8,153 bases of DNA from Lachnospiraceae bacterium UBA3802 (GCA_002369155.1 DFEM01000179.1:1-8153), one strand, 5' to 3'. Counted from the stretch's first letter, positions 1 through 7,395 are shown. The notes: a model not told the origin generated them from the sequence alone. Made by a program: numbers and translations.

Positions 1-635
1 GTCAGCAGGGCCAGCAAGGACAGCAAGGCCAGCAGGGACAGCAGGGCCAGCAAGGACAGCAGGGTCAGCAAGGCCAGCAAGGACAGCAAGGACAGCAGGG
101 TCAGCAGGGTCAGCAAGGACAGCAGGGTCAGCAAGGTCAGCAGGGACAGCAGGGACAGCAGGGCCAACAGGGACAGCAGGGTCAGCAAGGACAGCAGGGC
201 CAGCAGGGTCAGCAGGGACAGCAGGGCCAGCAGGGTCAGCAAGGTCAGCAAGGACAGCAAGGACAGGGCGAAGGTGAAGGTGAAGGTCAGGGCGGCCAGC
301 AGGGCGGTCAGCAAAGCGGCAACGGCGGTGGCGGAGGCTGGGATACAGGCTCCAAAGTCGGAAAAGAATCACCTTTCGTGGGAGATGACGGTGAAGAACA
401 GATTATGATTCCCGAAAACTGGGATCCTAACGAATACATTACCGGTCAGGCCAACAAAGAAGGCGAATCAAAGATGTCTGAGTCAGACAATGCAAATGCA
501 TGGTCCGGCGAGAAAAAGAATTACAACGAAGTTGTCGGTGATTACACCAAACAGGCATATGATAATATGAATCAGAGTCAGATCCCCGATACCATGAAGG
601 ATTTGGTTAAAGATTATTTCTCGGATTTAAATTAA
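1..635 (+). CDS. C-terminal part of a Gln/Gly-rich protein with QQG repeats (5' end outside window), DUF4175-like companion of the MoxR operon
   Basis: The frame starting at base 3 is open from the left edge to the TAA at 633-635 and gives 210 visible residues; the start lies upstream. Residues 1-87 are 29 uninterrupted Gln-Gln-Gly triplets. A short linker with three Gly-Glu pairs and a Gly-rich stretch ending in Trp follows. The last 90 or so residues are acidic and polar, ending in a predicted helical region with the pattern YNEVVGDYTKQAYD...IPDTMKDLVKDYFSDLN. No membrane segment or signal peptide is visible in this part. From memory, similar Q/G-rich tails that end in an 'IP...(V)(R/K)DYF..L' helix occur in large membrane proteins (DUF4175 type) encoded beside moxR/DUF58 genes. 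The family call is therefore by context and tail pattern only. It lies 20 bases before the moxR gene and is probably co-transcribed. A GTG at 378 is an internal Val codon, not a start. Confidence 0.75.
   Translation, partial: QQGQQGQQGQQGQQGQQGQQGQQGQQGQQGQQGQQGQQGQQGQQGQQGQQGQQGQQGQQGQQGQQGQQGQQGQQGQQGQQGQQGQQGQGEGEGEGQGGQQGGQQSGNGGGGGWDTGSKVGKESPFVGDDGEEQIMIPENWDPNEYITGQANKEGESKMSESDNANAWSGEKKNYNEVVGDYTKQAYDNMNQSQIPDTMKDLVKDYFSDLN
3..263 (+). repeat. 29 tandem 9-bp units encoding (Gln-Gln-Gly)29
   Basis: Twenty-nine consecutive 9-bp units of the form CAR-CAR-GGN run without interruption and in frame. The protein repeat is perfect but the DNA is not. By my count Gly is GGA 13 times, GGT 9 and GGC 7, and the second Gln is CAG 17 times and CAA 12. 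The first Gln is CAG in all but one unit (165-167). Groups of units recur as larger near-copies, for example 192-218 and 219-245. The left edge begins inside the array, because bases 1-2 fit the end of another Gly codon, so the true copy number is unknown. No forward frame has a stop inside the tract. Confidence 0.97.
143..235 (+). other. Two runs matching the G-quadruplex consensus on the coding strand
   Basis: Where the second Gln codon is CAG, it joins the Gly codon to make GGG. Five such runs are spaced by exactly six bases at 143-181 (starting 143, 152, 161, 170, 179), and five more at 197-235 (starting 197, 206, 215, 224, 233). Both fit the G3-N1-7 rule for four-stranded folds. The runs are on the coding strand, so the mRNA carries them too. 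Loops of six bases predict only moderate stability. That the structure forms in the cell is an inference. Confidence 0.5.
270..287 (+). repeat. Three tandem 6-bp GAAGGT units encoding (Glu-Gly)3
   Basis: Three exact copies of GAAGGT follow the QQG array after one CAG-GGC pair, adding three Glu-Gly dipeptides. This is part of the low-complexity linker of the Q/G-rich protein. The identical copies suggest a more recent expansion than the codon-diverse QQG array beside it. Confidence 0.85.
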
Positions 636-655
636 ATGATTGAAAGGATAATAAA

Positions 656-1639
656 ATGAACGCAAGTGAACAGGAATTGAAGATTATGATTACCAAAATG
701 AATGATGCCGAAAATGAAATCGGAAAGGCAATCATAGGTCAGAAGGAAGTAATCAGACAGGTATTACTGTCGCTGATTGCTGGAGGCAACGTTCTTCTCG
801 AAGGTGTTCCCGGACTTGGAAAGACTCAGCTTGTAAAAGCTTTGTCTCAGGTGTGCGACCTTGAATTCTCCAGAATTCAATTTACACCCGATTTGATGCC
901 CGCGGATGTTACCGGTACTGATATTATCGTAAAGAAAGAAGGAAGAAACGAATTTGAATTCCAGGCAGGTCCCGTATTTGCCAACCTTCTTCTTGCAGAT
1001 GAAATCAACCGTGCCACACCCAAGACTCAGTCGGCACTTTTGGAAGCCATGCAGGAACATACCGTAACTGTAGGTAACAACACATATCCGTTACCTGAAC
1101 CTTTTATGGTACTTGCTACACAAAACCCCATAGAGAACGAAGGTACATATCCTCTTCCCGAAGCTCAGCTCGACCGTTTCCTTTTTAAGATTCAGGTTGA
1201 TTTCCCTACATTTGCGGAATTAAAGAAGATCATGGACATCACCGTTACCAACAATCAGGTAGAATTAAATGCCATTTTAAGCGGTGACGATATCATGAAT
1301 ATAAGACAATATGTCAATGAAATTCCTATGGCTGAAGAAGTGGAAGCATTTGCTCTTCGTCTTGTAATCGGCACTCATCCGGAAGTTCCCGGCGCCAATG
1401 AGATTGCAAAGAAATACATTGCGTGCGGAGCATCGCCCAGAGCGGCACAGGCTATTTTTAAAACAGCCAAGGCAAAAGCAATGCTCGAAGGAAGATACAA
1501 TGTTTCATTTGCCGACGTTGAAAGCGTGGCACTTCCCGCACTTCGCCACAGAGTAACCCTTTCCTTCGAGGCTCTGGCAGAGGGCATTACCACAGACCAG
1601 ATAGTAAAGAAGATTATATCCAGCATTCCCAAGGAATAA
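656..1639 (+). CDS. MoxR-family AAA+ ATPase
   Basis: A 327-residue cytoplasmic AAA+ ATPase of typical MoxR length. Visible motifs, in order: Walker A GVPGLGKT (50-57), Walker B LLLADEINRA with the catalytic DE pair at 115-116, sensor 1 TQNP (155-158), the LDRF arginine-finger segment (Arg174), sensor 2 in GASPRA (Arg262), and the MoxR C-terminal PALRHRVTLSFEA segment (294-306). All ATPase residues look intact. There is no signal peptide or membrane segment. The ATG at 656 is chosen because AAAGGA (643-648) sits 7 bases upstream; later Met codons at residues 11 and 15 lack such a site. From family knowledge MoxR ATPases act as chaperone-like machines on VWA-domain partners. The DUF58 and VWA genes directly downstream are the obvious candidates, which is inference from context. 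Confidence 0.96.
   Translation: MNASEQELKIMITKMNDAENEIGKAIIGQKEVIRQVLLSLIAGGNVLLEGVPGLGKTQLVKALSQVCDLEFSRIQFTPDLMPADVTGTDIIVKKEGRNEFEFQAGPVFANLLLADEINRATPKTQSALLEAMQEHTVTVGNNTYPLPEPFMVLATQNPIENEGTYPLPEAQLDRFLFKIQVDFPTFAELKKIMDITVTNNQVELNAILSGDDIMNIRQYVNEIPMAEEVEAFALRLVIGTHPEVPGANEIAKKYIACGASPRAAQAIFKTAKAKAMLEGRYNVSFADVESVALPALRHRVTLSFEALAEGITTDQIVKKIISSIPKE
1631..1635 (+). promoter_or_regulatory. Ribosome binding site of the DUF58 gene, inside the end of moxR
   Basis: AAGGA lies in the last codons of the moxR gene, 8 bases before the ATG at 1644. The two genes are separated by only 4 bases, so ribosomes finishing MoxR are next to the DUF58 start. This points to translational coupling and balanced production of the two proteins (inference). 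Confidence 0.65.
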
Positions 1640-1643
1640 ATAA

Positions 1644-2513
1644 ATGGAACAGATATTTAACAGCGAATTCTATGAAAAACTGCATACACTTCGCATGAGT
1701 ATCGCTCTGACTATCGCCAGCGGACAGGCCGGAGGAAGAAAGAGTAATTCCAAAGGTAACAGTGTTGAGTTTTCCGATTTCAGGGAATACATGCTCGGCG
1801 ATGACATAAGAAGAATCGATTGGAATGCATACGGTCGTTTTGACAGACTCTTCGTCAAACTGTTCATGGAAGAAAAGGAAGGTGTTTTCCAGATATTTTT
1901 GGATTGCAGCGAATCCATGAAATTCGGCGAAAAATCAAAGGAAGTCTGTGCGAAGAGAATAGCGGGAGCGTTAAGTTACATCGTTCTTGAAAACGGAGAC
2001 AGACTTTTTATCAATACGTTAAGAGACAATCATGTATTAACGGCCGGCTCTTATTCGGGCATGCAGTCTTTTATCAGAACCATAAAATTTATCGAAGAAG
2101 CGCCGATGGGCGGATCGAACGATCTGTTTAAGAGCGTAAAGGAAAAAGAGTTCAAAAACCGAGGTCTTTCATTTCTCATTACCGACGGATATACGGACGA
2201 TTTGGACGATACGATAAAGTATTTAAAGTACAAAAAACAGGACGTTGTCCTGATTCACGTGCTTTCTGAGGAAGAATTAAATCCCAGATACGAAGGTACA
2301 CTTAATCTCATAGATTCCGAAGATAACGGAGATTTGAGAGTTTCGTTTAATGCCACTGCGATTAAGACTTACAAGGATTCTTTGAACAAATTCTTAACCG
2401 AAACGGAGAATCTTTGCAAGAAATATGCGGTAACTTATATCAGGGTTAATTCATCCGATTCATGCGACAGTCTGTTTTTCTCGTCGCTTGCAAAACTGGC
2501 TAAAAAGGTTTAG
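1644..2513 (+). CDS. DUF58 domain protein with VWA-like MIDAS motif
   Basis: A 289-residue protein of the short soluble DUF58 type, without the N-terminal membrane helices of longer members. The DUF58 signature is clear at residues 42-61 (EFSDFREYMLGDDIRRIDWN), preceded by a Gly/Ser/Lys-rich loop at 27-40 that matches the usual 'G-R-S...G' region. A VWA-like fold follows with a complete DxSxS metal motif, D87-C-S89-E-S91, a Ser in GGSND (158) where VWA domains usually have the MIDAS Thr, and Asp181 in LITDG. The protein should be cytoplasmic and is the standard partner encoded after MoxR. From family knowledge the two are thought to work together in maturing envelope VWA proteins. The biochemical role of DUF58 is not established. 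The start is set by the ribosome site in the moxR tail. It ends in TAG. Confidence 0.93.
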   Translation: MEQIFNSEFYEKLHTLRMSIALTIASGQAGGRKSNSKGNSVEFSDFREYMLGDDIRRIDWNAYGRFDRLFVKLFMEEKEGVFQIFLDCSESMKFGEKSKEVCAKRIAGALSYIVLENGDRLFINTLRDNHVLTAGSYSGMQSFIRTIKFIEEAPMGGSNDLFKSVKEKEFKNRGLSFLITDGYTDDLDDTIKYLKYKKQDVVLIHVLSEEELNPRYEGTLNLIDSEDNGDLRVSFNATAIKTYKDSLNKFLTETENLCKKYAVTYIRVNSSDSCDSLFFSSLAKLAKKV

Positions 2514-2523
2514 GAAAATATAA

Positions 2524-4344
2524 ATGAAATTCACTCATTTATGGCCGCTGGCATTTGTTTTACTGGTTCCTGTCATCATCATTATGTATATGATGAAGCA
2601 AAAGGCCAAGGAACAGAAAGTATCATCCCTCTATCTTTGGAGCGAGATGATTAAAAATGACAGAGCCAATACACCATGGGAAAAATTAAAAAAGAACTGG
2701 CTTATGATCCTGCAGATTATAACACTCCTTGTGCTTATTGCGGCACTTACGAGTCCCTATTTTCTGTCAGGTCTTGTTTCTTCGGGCAAAGCCTGCGTTG
2801 TCATTGATACATCGGCAAGCATGAATTTTATGTATGATGACAATCAGACAAGACTTGATAAGGCCAAAGAAGAAGCTTTAAGCTATGTCAGAAAACTTAA
2901 AAACGGAACGGAAATATCTCTTATCACATCGGATAAAAGCGCTGTTTTGTTAAACGGTAAATCACAAAACAAAAATGAGATTATCGAGCAGATAAAGAAT
3001 CTCGAAGCATCCAATTATCCCGGTGATGCATCGGAAGGTGTATCAATGGCTAAGGCACTCGCCCTTGATTCCAAAGGACTGCAGACACTTGTAATCACGG
3101 ATTCGAGTATTGATATTGAGAATCTCGATGCGATGGTAGTGGATGTTTATTCCGATATGCCCAACGTAGCAGTGGAATATGTAAGCCACGGTTTTAAGGA
3201 AAGCGAACTTGATGTACTTGTCAAAGTTACCAATTTCAGCGAAGAAGCCGTAAAAAGAGATGTTTCTCTCTATCAGGGCGAAAATCTTATAGTGACTAAG
3301 GAAGTCGAGATAGAGGCCAATTCTTCGGAAGTTGTTTATTTTGAAGATGTTGATCTTAACGGAAGCGTATATTTTGCTCAGGTTTCCGGCAAAGATGCAT
3401 GCGATGAAGACAATATAAGCTATGATGTTTTGTCAGACGGAACCGAAAGAAAAGTGCTTCTTATGACAAGAGCTAATGTTTATCTGGAAAAAGCACTTAA
3501 CTTAATACCCGGTATAGCTGTAACCAAATCTGAAGATATTTCCAGTATCGAAGACTTTGCAAAGCAGGAATTCGATCTTTATATTTTTGACAGCCTGGTT
3601 CCGGATAAGCTTCCCAAGCAGGGCAATATTATAATGTTTGGCTGCGAATGCGAAGAGATAACACAGATAGATGATTTTATCGCAGACGGAAGAATTATTC
3701 ACGGTCTTGAAAGCAATACCACTAAATATCTCGACGGATTGTCATTCGGCGTAGCAAATACCTATTCATATAAGGTTCCCGATTATGCAACACCTTTCCT
3801 TGCTACCAACGGAGTAGGAGAGGAGGAAGCAAATGTAGCGTTTATCGGAGAAAAACAGGGCAGAACTTTTGCAATGATCGGATTTGATCTGCATAATTCC
3901 GATTTCCCTCTTTATATGGAATACCCGCTCCTTATGTATAATCTCGTTAATGAGTGTGTAAGCGGCGGAATAATATCCAATTACGTATATTCAAGCGGTG
4001 AAGCCGTTGCAGTCAATGCGAATATTGAGGGCGCACTTCCCACCGTTGTAAAGCCGAGCGGTGAAATAGCCGAACTGACGGACTACCGTTATAATTATTC
4101 CGATACAAAGGAATACGGAGTTTACTCGATAAATCAGGTTGTCAAAGATAATGAGGAGACGAGTACATTCGCTGTAAATTATCCCATATCGGAAAGTAAG
4201 ATAGATACGCACCCTTCACTTATCAGTTCACTTAACGAAAATGTCGTAACAGAAGTAAAGGGTATATTTAACCTTCGTAATTTCATCATTGTTCTGTCAC
4301 TGATACTGCTTGCACTTGAGTGGATATTCAGTCTCAGAAAATAG
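2524..4344 (+). CDS. BatA-type membrane protein with an extracellular VWA domain
   Basis: A 606-residue protein. Residues 1-83 resemble the BatA N-terminal domain (PF07584 type): membrane helix at about 8-23, a Lys-rich loop, and a second helix at about 59-83. A VWA domain spans roughly 88-210, with the MIDAS motif D95-T-S97-A-S99 and Asp193 in VITDS. The usual MIDAS Thr is not evident; the matching stretch reads GDASEGVSMA (167-176). Next come a beta-rich segment (about 215-300), an amidotransferase-like module (about 305-478) with the family motif GFDLHNSDFPLYMEYPLLMY, another beta-rich stretch, and a C-terminal helix at 586-603 before SLRK. The positive loop (about 24-58) and tail suggest both face the cytoplasm, which places the VWA domain outside. 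The ATG has AGGA 8 bases upstream. The gap to DUF58 is 10 bases. It is a likely client or partner of MoxR (inference). Confidence 0.9.
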   Translation: MKFTHLWPLAFVLLVPVIIIMYMMKQKAKEQKVSSLYLWSEMIKNDRANTPWEKLKKNWLMILQIITLLVLIAALTSPYFLSGLVSSGKACVVIDTSASMNFMYDDNQTRLDKAKEEALSYVRKLKNGTEISLITSDKSAVLLNGKSQNKNEIIEQIKNLEASNYPGDASEGVSMAKALALDSKGLQTLVITDSSIDIENLDAMVVDVYSDMPNVAVEYVSHGFKESELDVLVKVTNFSEEAVKRDVSLYQGENLIVTKEVEIEANSSEVVYFEDVDLNGSVYFAQVSGKDACDEDNISYDVLSDGTERKVLLMTRANVYLEKALNLIPGIAVTKSEDISSIEDFAKQEFDLYIFDSLVPDKLPKQGNIIMFGCECEEITQIDDFIADGRIIHGLESNTTKYLDGLSFGVANTYSYKVPDYATPFLATNGVGEEEANVAFIGEKQGRTFAMIGFDLHNSDFPLYMEYPLLMYNLVNECVSGGIISNYVYSSGEAVAVNANIEGALPTVVKPSGEIAELTDYRYNYSDTKEYGVYSINQVVKDNEETSTFAVNYPISESKIDTHPSLISSLNENVVTEVKGIFNLRNFIIVLSLILLALEWIFSLRK

Positions 4345-4359
4345 CTGAGAGGAAAAAAG

Positions 4360-7300
4360 ATGTCGATTTCATTCGAAAACCCATGGTATCTTTTGCTGAT
4401 ACCCGTGGTTGCGCTGTTTTTGATAATTACACAGCGTTTTATGTTTACAAGAGAAAAAGGCAGTAAGATAGGTCAGATAGTAATAAGATCCATACTGTTT
4501 CTGGCGCTTATTTTGGCGCTTGCGGGATTCAGTGTTAAATTTACGGGAAGAAAAACCACTACGGTTTATCTTTTGGATGTATCGGATTCCGTAAGAGACA
4601 GCAAACAGGACCTTATCAATTTCGTTAACGAATCGGCCAAGTATAAGAAAAAGAACGATCAGGTTGTGGTTATTGCATTCGGTGAGAATGCGAAAATGGA
4701 GCAGTTTGCATCTGAAAACCTGGCTTTTTCCGGATTCCAGACAGATGTCAACACAGGTGCCACCAACCTTGAAGATGCCGTTAAAGTTGCCATAGCCGAA
4801 TTGCCCAAGGATACTGCCGGAAGAGTAGTGCTTATTACTGACGGTAACGAGAATGAAGGTACTTTAAAAAGTGCCGCAGCGGAAGTCATAGCAAGCGGCT
4901 GTACTTTTGAGATTAAAAAGATTGAAGAAAACATCTCGGACGAAGTATACGTATCCGATATGTCCATTCCCACGGAAGTAGGAATCGGAGAAAAATTCAA
5001 CATTGAAGTTGAAGTTGAAAGTAACGTGGCCTGCGACGCAACCGTTAAACTTTATGCCGGACGTACATTGAAAGGCGAACAGGAAGTACATCTTCAAAAG
5101 GGTACCAACCAGCTTATCTTTTCCGATACTCAGTCGGATGAAGGTCTCAAGACATATAAAGTCGTAGTAGAGGCACAAAAGGATACAATCTCCGTAAACA
5201 ACGAATTTTCTTCGTATACAAATATCGAGACACAGCTTCCTCTTCTTATAGTCGAAGGAAAAGAAGGCAATGCCAAAAACTATAAGAAAATAATGGATTC
5301 CATCGATGTAACATACAATGTGTCAACGCCCGGAACAGTGCCTGTTGATATGCCGACCCTTATGCAGTATTCCGCAGTTGTTCTTGTGGATGTTTTTGAA
5401 GCTGATTTAAGAGAAGGATTCCTTGATGTCCTCAATGAATATGTAAAAAACAACGGCGGCGGACTTATCATAACCGGCGGTTCTTCTTCATATGCTCTCG
5501 GCGGATACAGAGATACGATTCTTGAAGACATGTCTCCCGTATATATGGATTTAAGAGGAGAAAACGAGATTCCTTCAATGGCCATGGCCATGGTAATCGA
5601 CCATTCGGGTTCCATGGATGTAAGCGACGGAATCGAATCATATCTTGATCTGGCCAAAAAATCCGCTGCTGCGGCAGTTGATTATTTAAGACCGGAAGAT
5701 TATGTAGAAGTAATAGCATTTGATGATGCTTATTCAAGAGTGGTTCCTCTTCAAAATGTTGAAGATCCAAAAGATGTTCAAAGTAAGATTTATTCGATTC
5801 CCTCCGGCGGCGGTACAAGCATTTATCCCGCACTTGAGGCAGCCGTAAAAGATATTAACGGCTGTAATGCGATGATTAAACATATCATCCTCCTTACAGA
5901 CGGACAGGATTACAATACCGATTACGATCAGCTTATGGATATCATGAACAGAGCAGGAATTACTTTATCCTGTGTAGCTGTCGGATCCGGATGCAATGAT
6001 GTACTTTTAAATGACCTTGCAACAAAGGGCGGCGGAAGAATCTTTTATTCGGACGGAACATCTGACCTTCCGAGAATCTTTGCGCAGGAAGTATTCCTTG
6101 CTTCCAATACATATCTTGTTAACGAAGTATTTACGCCCAATTTGACAAGCAACGACAAGATTATAAGAGAAGTACCCATGGACGGATATATGCCTCAGCT
6201 TTACGGATATGTGGCTACGTCCAAAAAGGAGAGATCGATTCAGCTTCTAGATTCTTTCCAGCACGATCCCATACTGGCATACTGGCAGTACGGACTCGGA
6301 AAGACCGTTGCATGGACTTCGGATGTATCGGGCGAATGGTCCGCTGAATATTCGACCTGGGACAATACGCCTCTTTTATGGCATAATATCATAAAGCTTG
6401 TTTCGGAAGACAACGGCATGGAAGGAACATATGCCAATGTCGAACAAAACGGAAACAAGGCAACGGTAACATATACAACGGATGAATATTCCGCGGACAC
6501 CAAAGTTGTTGCCATAGTATATGATGAAGAGGGAAACCCCAAAGAAATAGAACTCGATCCCAAGAAGCCCGGTGTTTATGAAGCACAGATTGATACAAAA
6601 GACACCGGTATTTATACGATAAACGTACAGCAGCGTGACAAAGATGAAATAGTAAGTTCAATCAATACGGCAGCTATTATGCAGTATTCACTTGAATACA
6701 GATTCTATCCGGAAAACACTCTTCTTGAGGAATTTGCGGCAAGCTCCGGCGGTGTATTTATCGACAAGCCGGATGAGGTATTCAAACACAATCCCGAATT
6801 TGTAAAAGCAAGATTCAATTTGTGGCTGCCGCTTCTTATTGTCTCAGCGCTTTTATTCCTTTATGACATAGCGGTAAGACGTTTCCATATTTCGTTTGCT
6901 TTTGTTGACAGGATGGCTGCAAACAGAGCCAAGAAAAAGCAGATAAACGAGGAGAAGAAGAGAAAGGAAGAGGCGGATGTAATAAAGCAGGATACTGTTT
7001 CGGTAAAGATGAAGGACGAACCCAAATCCGAAATCATATCGGCTGCCACAACCAAGAAGAAATCTTCGCCTGATACGGCAAACAATAAGGGAAAAGTCAG
7101 ACAGTATGTAAAGAGTACTCCTTTGACATATCCCGAAAGAACCGAAGCCAAGACAGAGCAGAGCAAGTCTGTGACATCATTCTCTTCGCTTAAAAAACCT
7201 ACGGAAACTCCTTCACAAAATACTGCAAAGACTGTAGTATATGAAAGAAAAGATACTCCTCCCGTTAATAAGAGCCCTTATATTCAGCCAAACCAGAAAG

Positions 7301-7383
7301 ACAAAGCAGCCATTGATGCTTCGAAAAAGGGCAGTGTAACAGGTGCGGGTGTAAAGACCAGAGAATGGGTAAGAGACGAGTAG
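4360..7383 (+). CDS. Large membrane protein with two VWA domains, a GATase-like module and a basic cytoplasmic tail
   Basis: A 1007-residue protein. Membrane helices lie at about 8-25 and 40-58 with a positive loop between. VWA1 spans about 66-190, with D73-V-S75-D-S77, Thr135 and Asp161 (LITDG). A beta-sandwich segment follows at about 196-290. An amidotransferase-like module begins at 292, with GGGLIITGGSSSYALGGY at 366-383. VWA2 covers about 405-580, with D414-H-S416-G-S418, Thr486 and Asp514 (LLTDG). The module resumes at about 611-680 (LYGYVAT, DPILAYWQYGLGKTVAWTSD). A beta-rich region, a TM helix at 821-838 and a 170-residue Lys/Ser/Thr-rich tail complete it. Both MIDAS sites look complete. 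I see no Cys nucleophile in the amidotransferase elbow, so that module is probably not an active enzyme. By the positive-inside rule both VWA domains are extracellular. GAGAGGA lies 6 bases before the ATG. It ends in TAG, 12 bases before prfB. Confidence 0.92.
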   Translation: MSISFENPWYLLLIPVVALFLIITQRFMFTREKGSKIGQIVIRSILFLALILALAGFSVKFTGRKTTTVYLLDVSDSVRDSKQDLINFVNESAKYKKKNDQVVVIAFGENAKMEQFASENLAFSGFQTDVNTGATNLEDAVKVAIAELPKDTAGRVVLITDGNENEGTLKSAAAEVIASGCTFEIKKIEENISDEVYVSDMSIPTEVGIGEKFNIEVEVESNVACDATVKLYAGRTLKGEQEVHLQKGTNQLIFSDTQSDEGLKTYKVVVEAQKDTISVNNEFSSYTNIETQLPLLIVEGKEGNAKNYKKIMDSIDVTYNVSTPGTVPVDMPTLMQYSAVVLVDVFEADLREGFLDVLNEYVKNNGGGLIITGGSSSYALGGYRDTILEDMSPVYMDLRGENEIPSMAMAMVIDHSGSMDVSDGIESYLDLAKKSAAAAVDYLRPEDYVEVIAFDDAYSRVVPLQNVEDPKDVQSKIYSIPSGGGTSIYPALEAAVKDINGCNAMIKHIILLTDGQDYNTDYDQLMDIMNRAGITLSCVAVGSGCNDVLLNDLATKGGGRIFYSDGTSDLPRIFAQEVFLASNTYLVNEVFTPNLTSNDKIIREVPMDGYMPQLYGYVATSKKERSIQLLDSFQHDPILAYWQYGLGKTVAWTSDVSGEWSAEYSTWDNTPLLWHNIIKLVSEDNGMEGTYANVEQNGNKATVTYTTDEYSADTKVVAIVYDEEGNPKEIELDPKKPGVYEAQIDTKDTGIYTINVQQRDKDEIVSSINTAAIMQYSLEYRFYPENTLLEEFAASSGGVFIDKPDEVFKHNPEFVKARFNLWLPLLIVSALLFLYDIAVRRFHISFAFVDRMAANRAKKKQINEEKKRKEEADVIKQDTVSVKMKDEPKSEIISAATTKKKSSPDTANNKGKVRQYVKSTPLTYPERTEAKTEQSKSVTSFSSLKKPTETPSQNTAKTVVYERKDTPPVNKSPYIQPNQKDKAAIDASKKGSVTGAGVKTREWVRDE

Positions 7384-7388
7384 AGAGG
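7383..7388 (+). promoter_or_regulatory. Ribosome binding site that fixes the GTG start of prfB
   Basis: GAGAGG overlaps the last base of the TAG that ends the preceding gene and sits 7 bases before the GTG at 7396. An in-frame TAG at 7390-7392 rules out any earlier start. GTG is therefore the only well-placed start, and the encoded N-terminus (M/V-V-L-L-D-N-I-K-T-E-L) matches the usual RF2 beginning in Clostridia. No terminator can fit in the 12-base gap. Confidence 0.8.
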
Positions 7389-7395
7389 TTAGATC

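Noticed and set aside
3..263. CRISPR array
   Set aside because: The 9-bp units are contiguous, have no unique spacers, and encode a perfect in-frame protein repeat.
603..631. A possible promoter before moxR (TTGGTT, 17 bases, TTTAAA)
   Set aside because: The -10 match is only four of six, it lies inside the preceding coding region, and AT-rich chance matches are expected. The 20-base gap fits co-transcription.
378..635. A separate 85-residue gene starting with GTG at 378
   Set aside because: The frame is open all the way from the left edge through the QQG tract, there is no ribosome site before the GTG, and the GTG is a Val codon in the longer protein.
5578..5592. ATGGCC tandem as a regulatory palindrome
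   Set aside because: It encodes Met-Ala-Met-Ala-Met just before the VWA2 MIDAS motif, in frame. Short alternating repeats like this are expected from the protein sequence.
5280..5833. Minus-strand open frames of 121-125 codons opposite the double-VWA gene
   Set aside because: They lie wholly opposite a strongly supported gene with intact VWA motifs, have no recognisable domains, and look like antisense shadows of its codon use. The same holds for the other minus-strand frames, including 7890-8153 opposite prfB.
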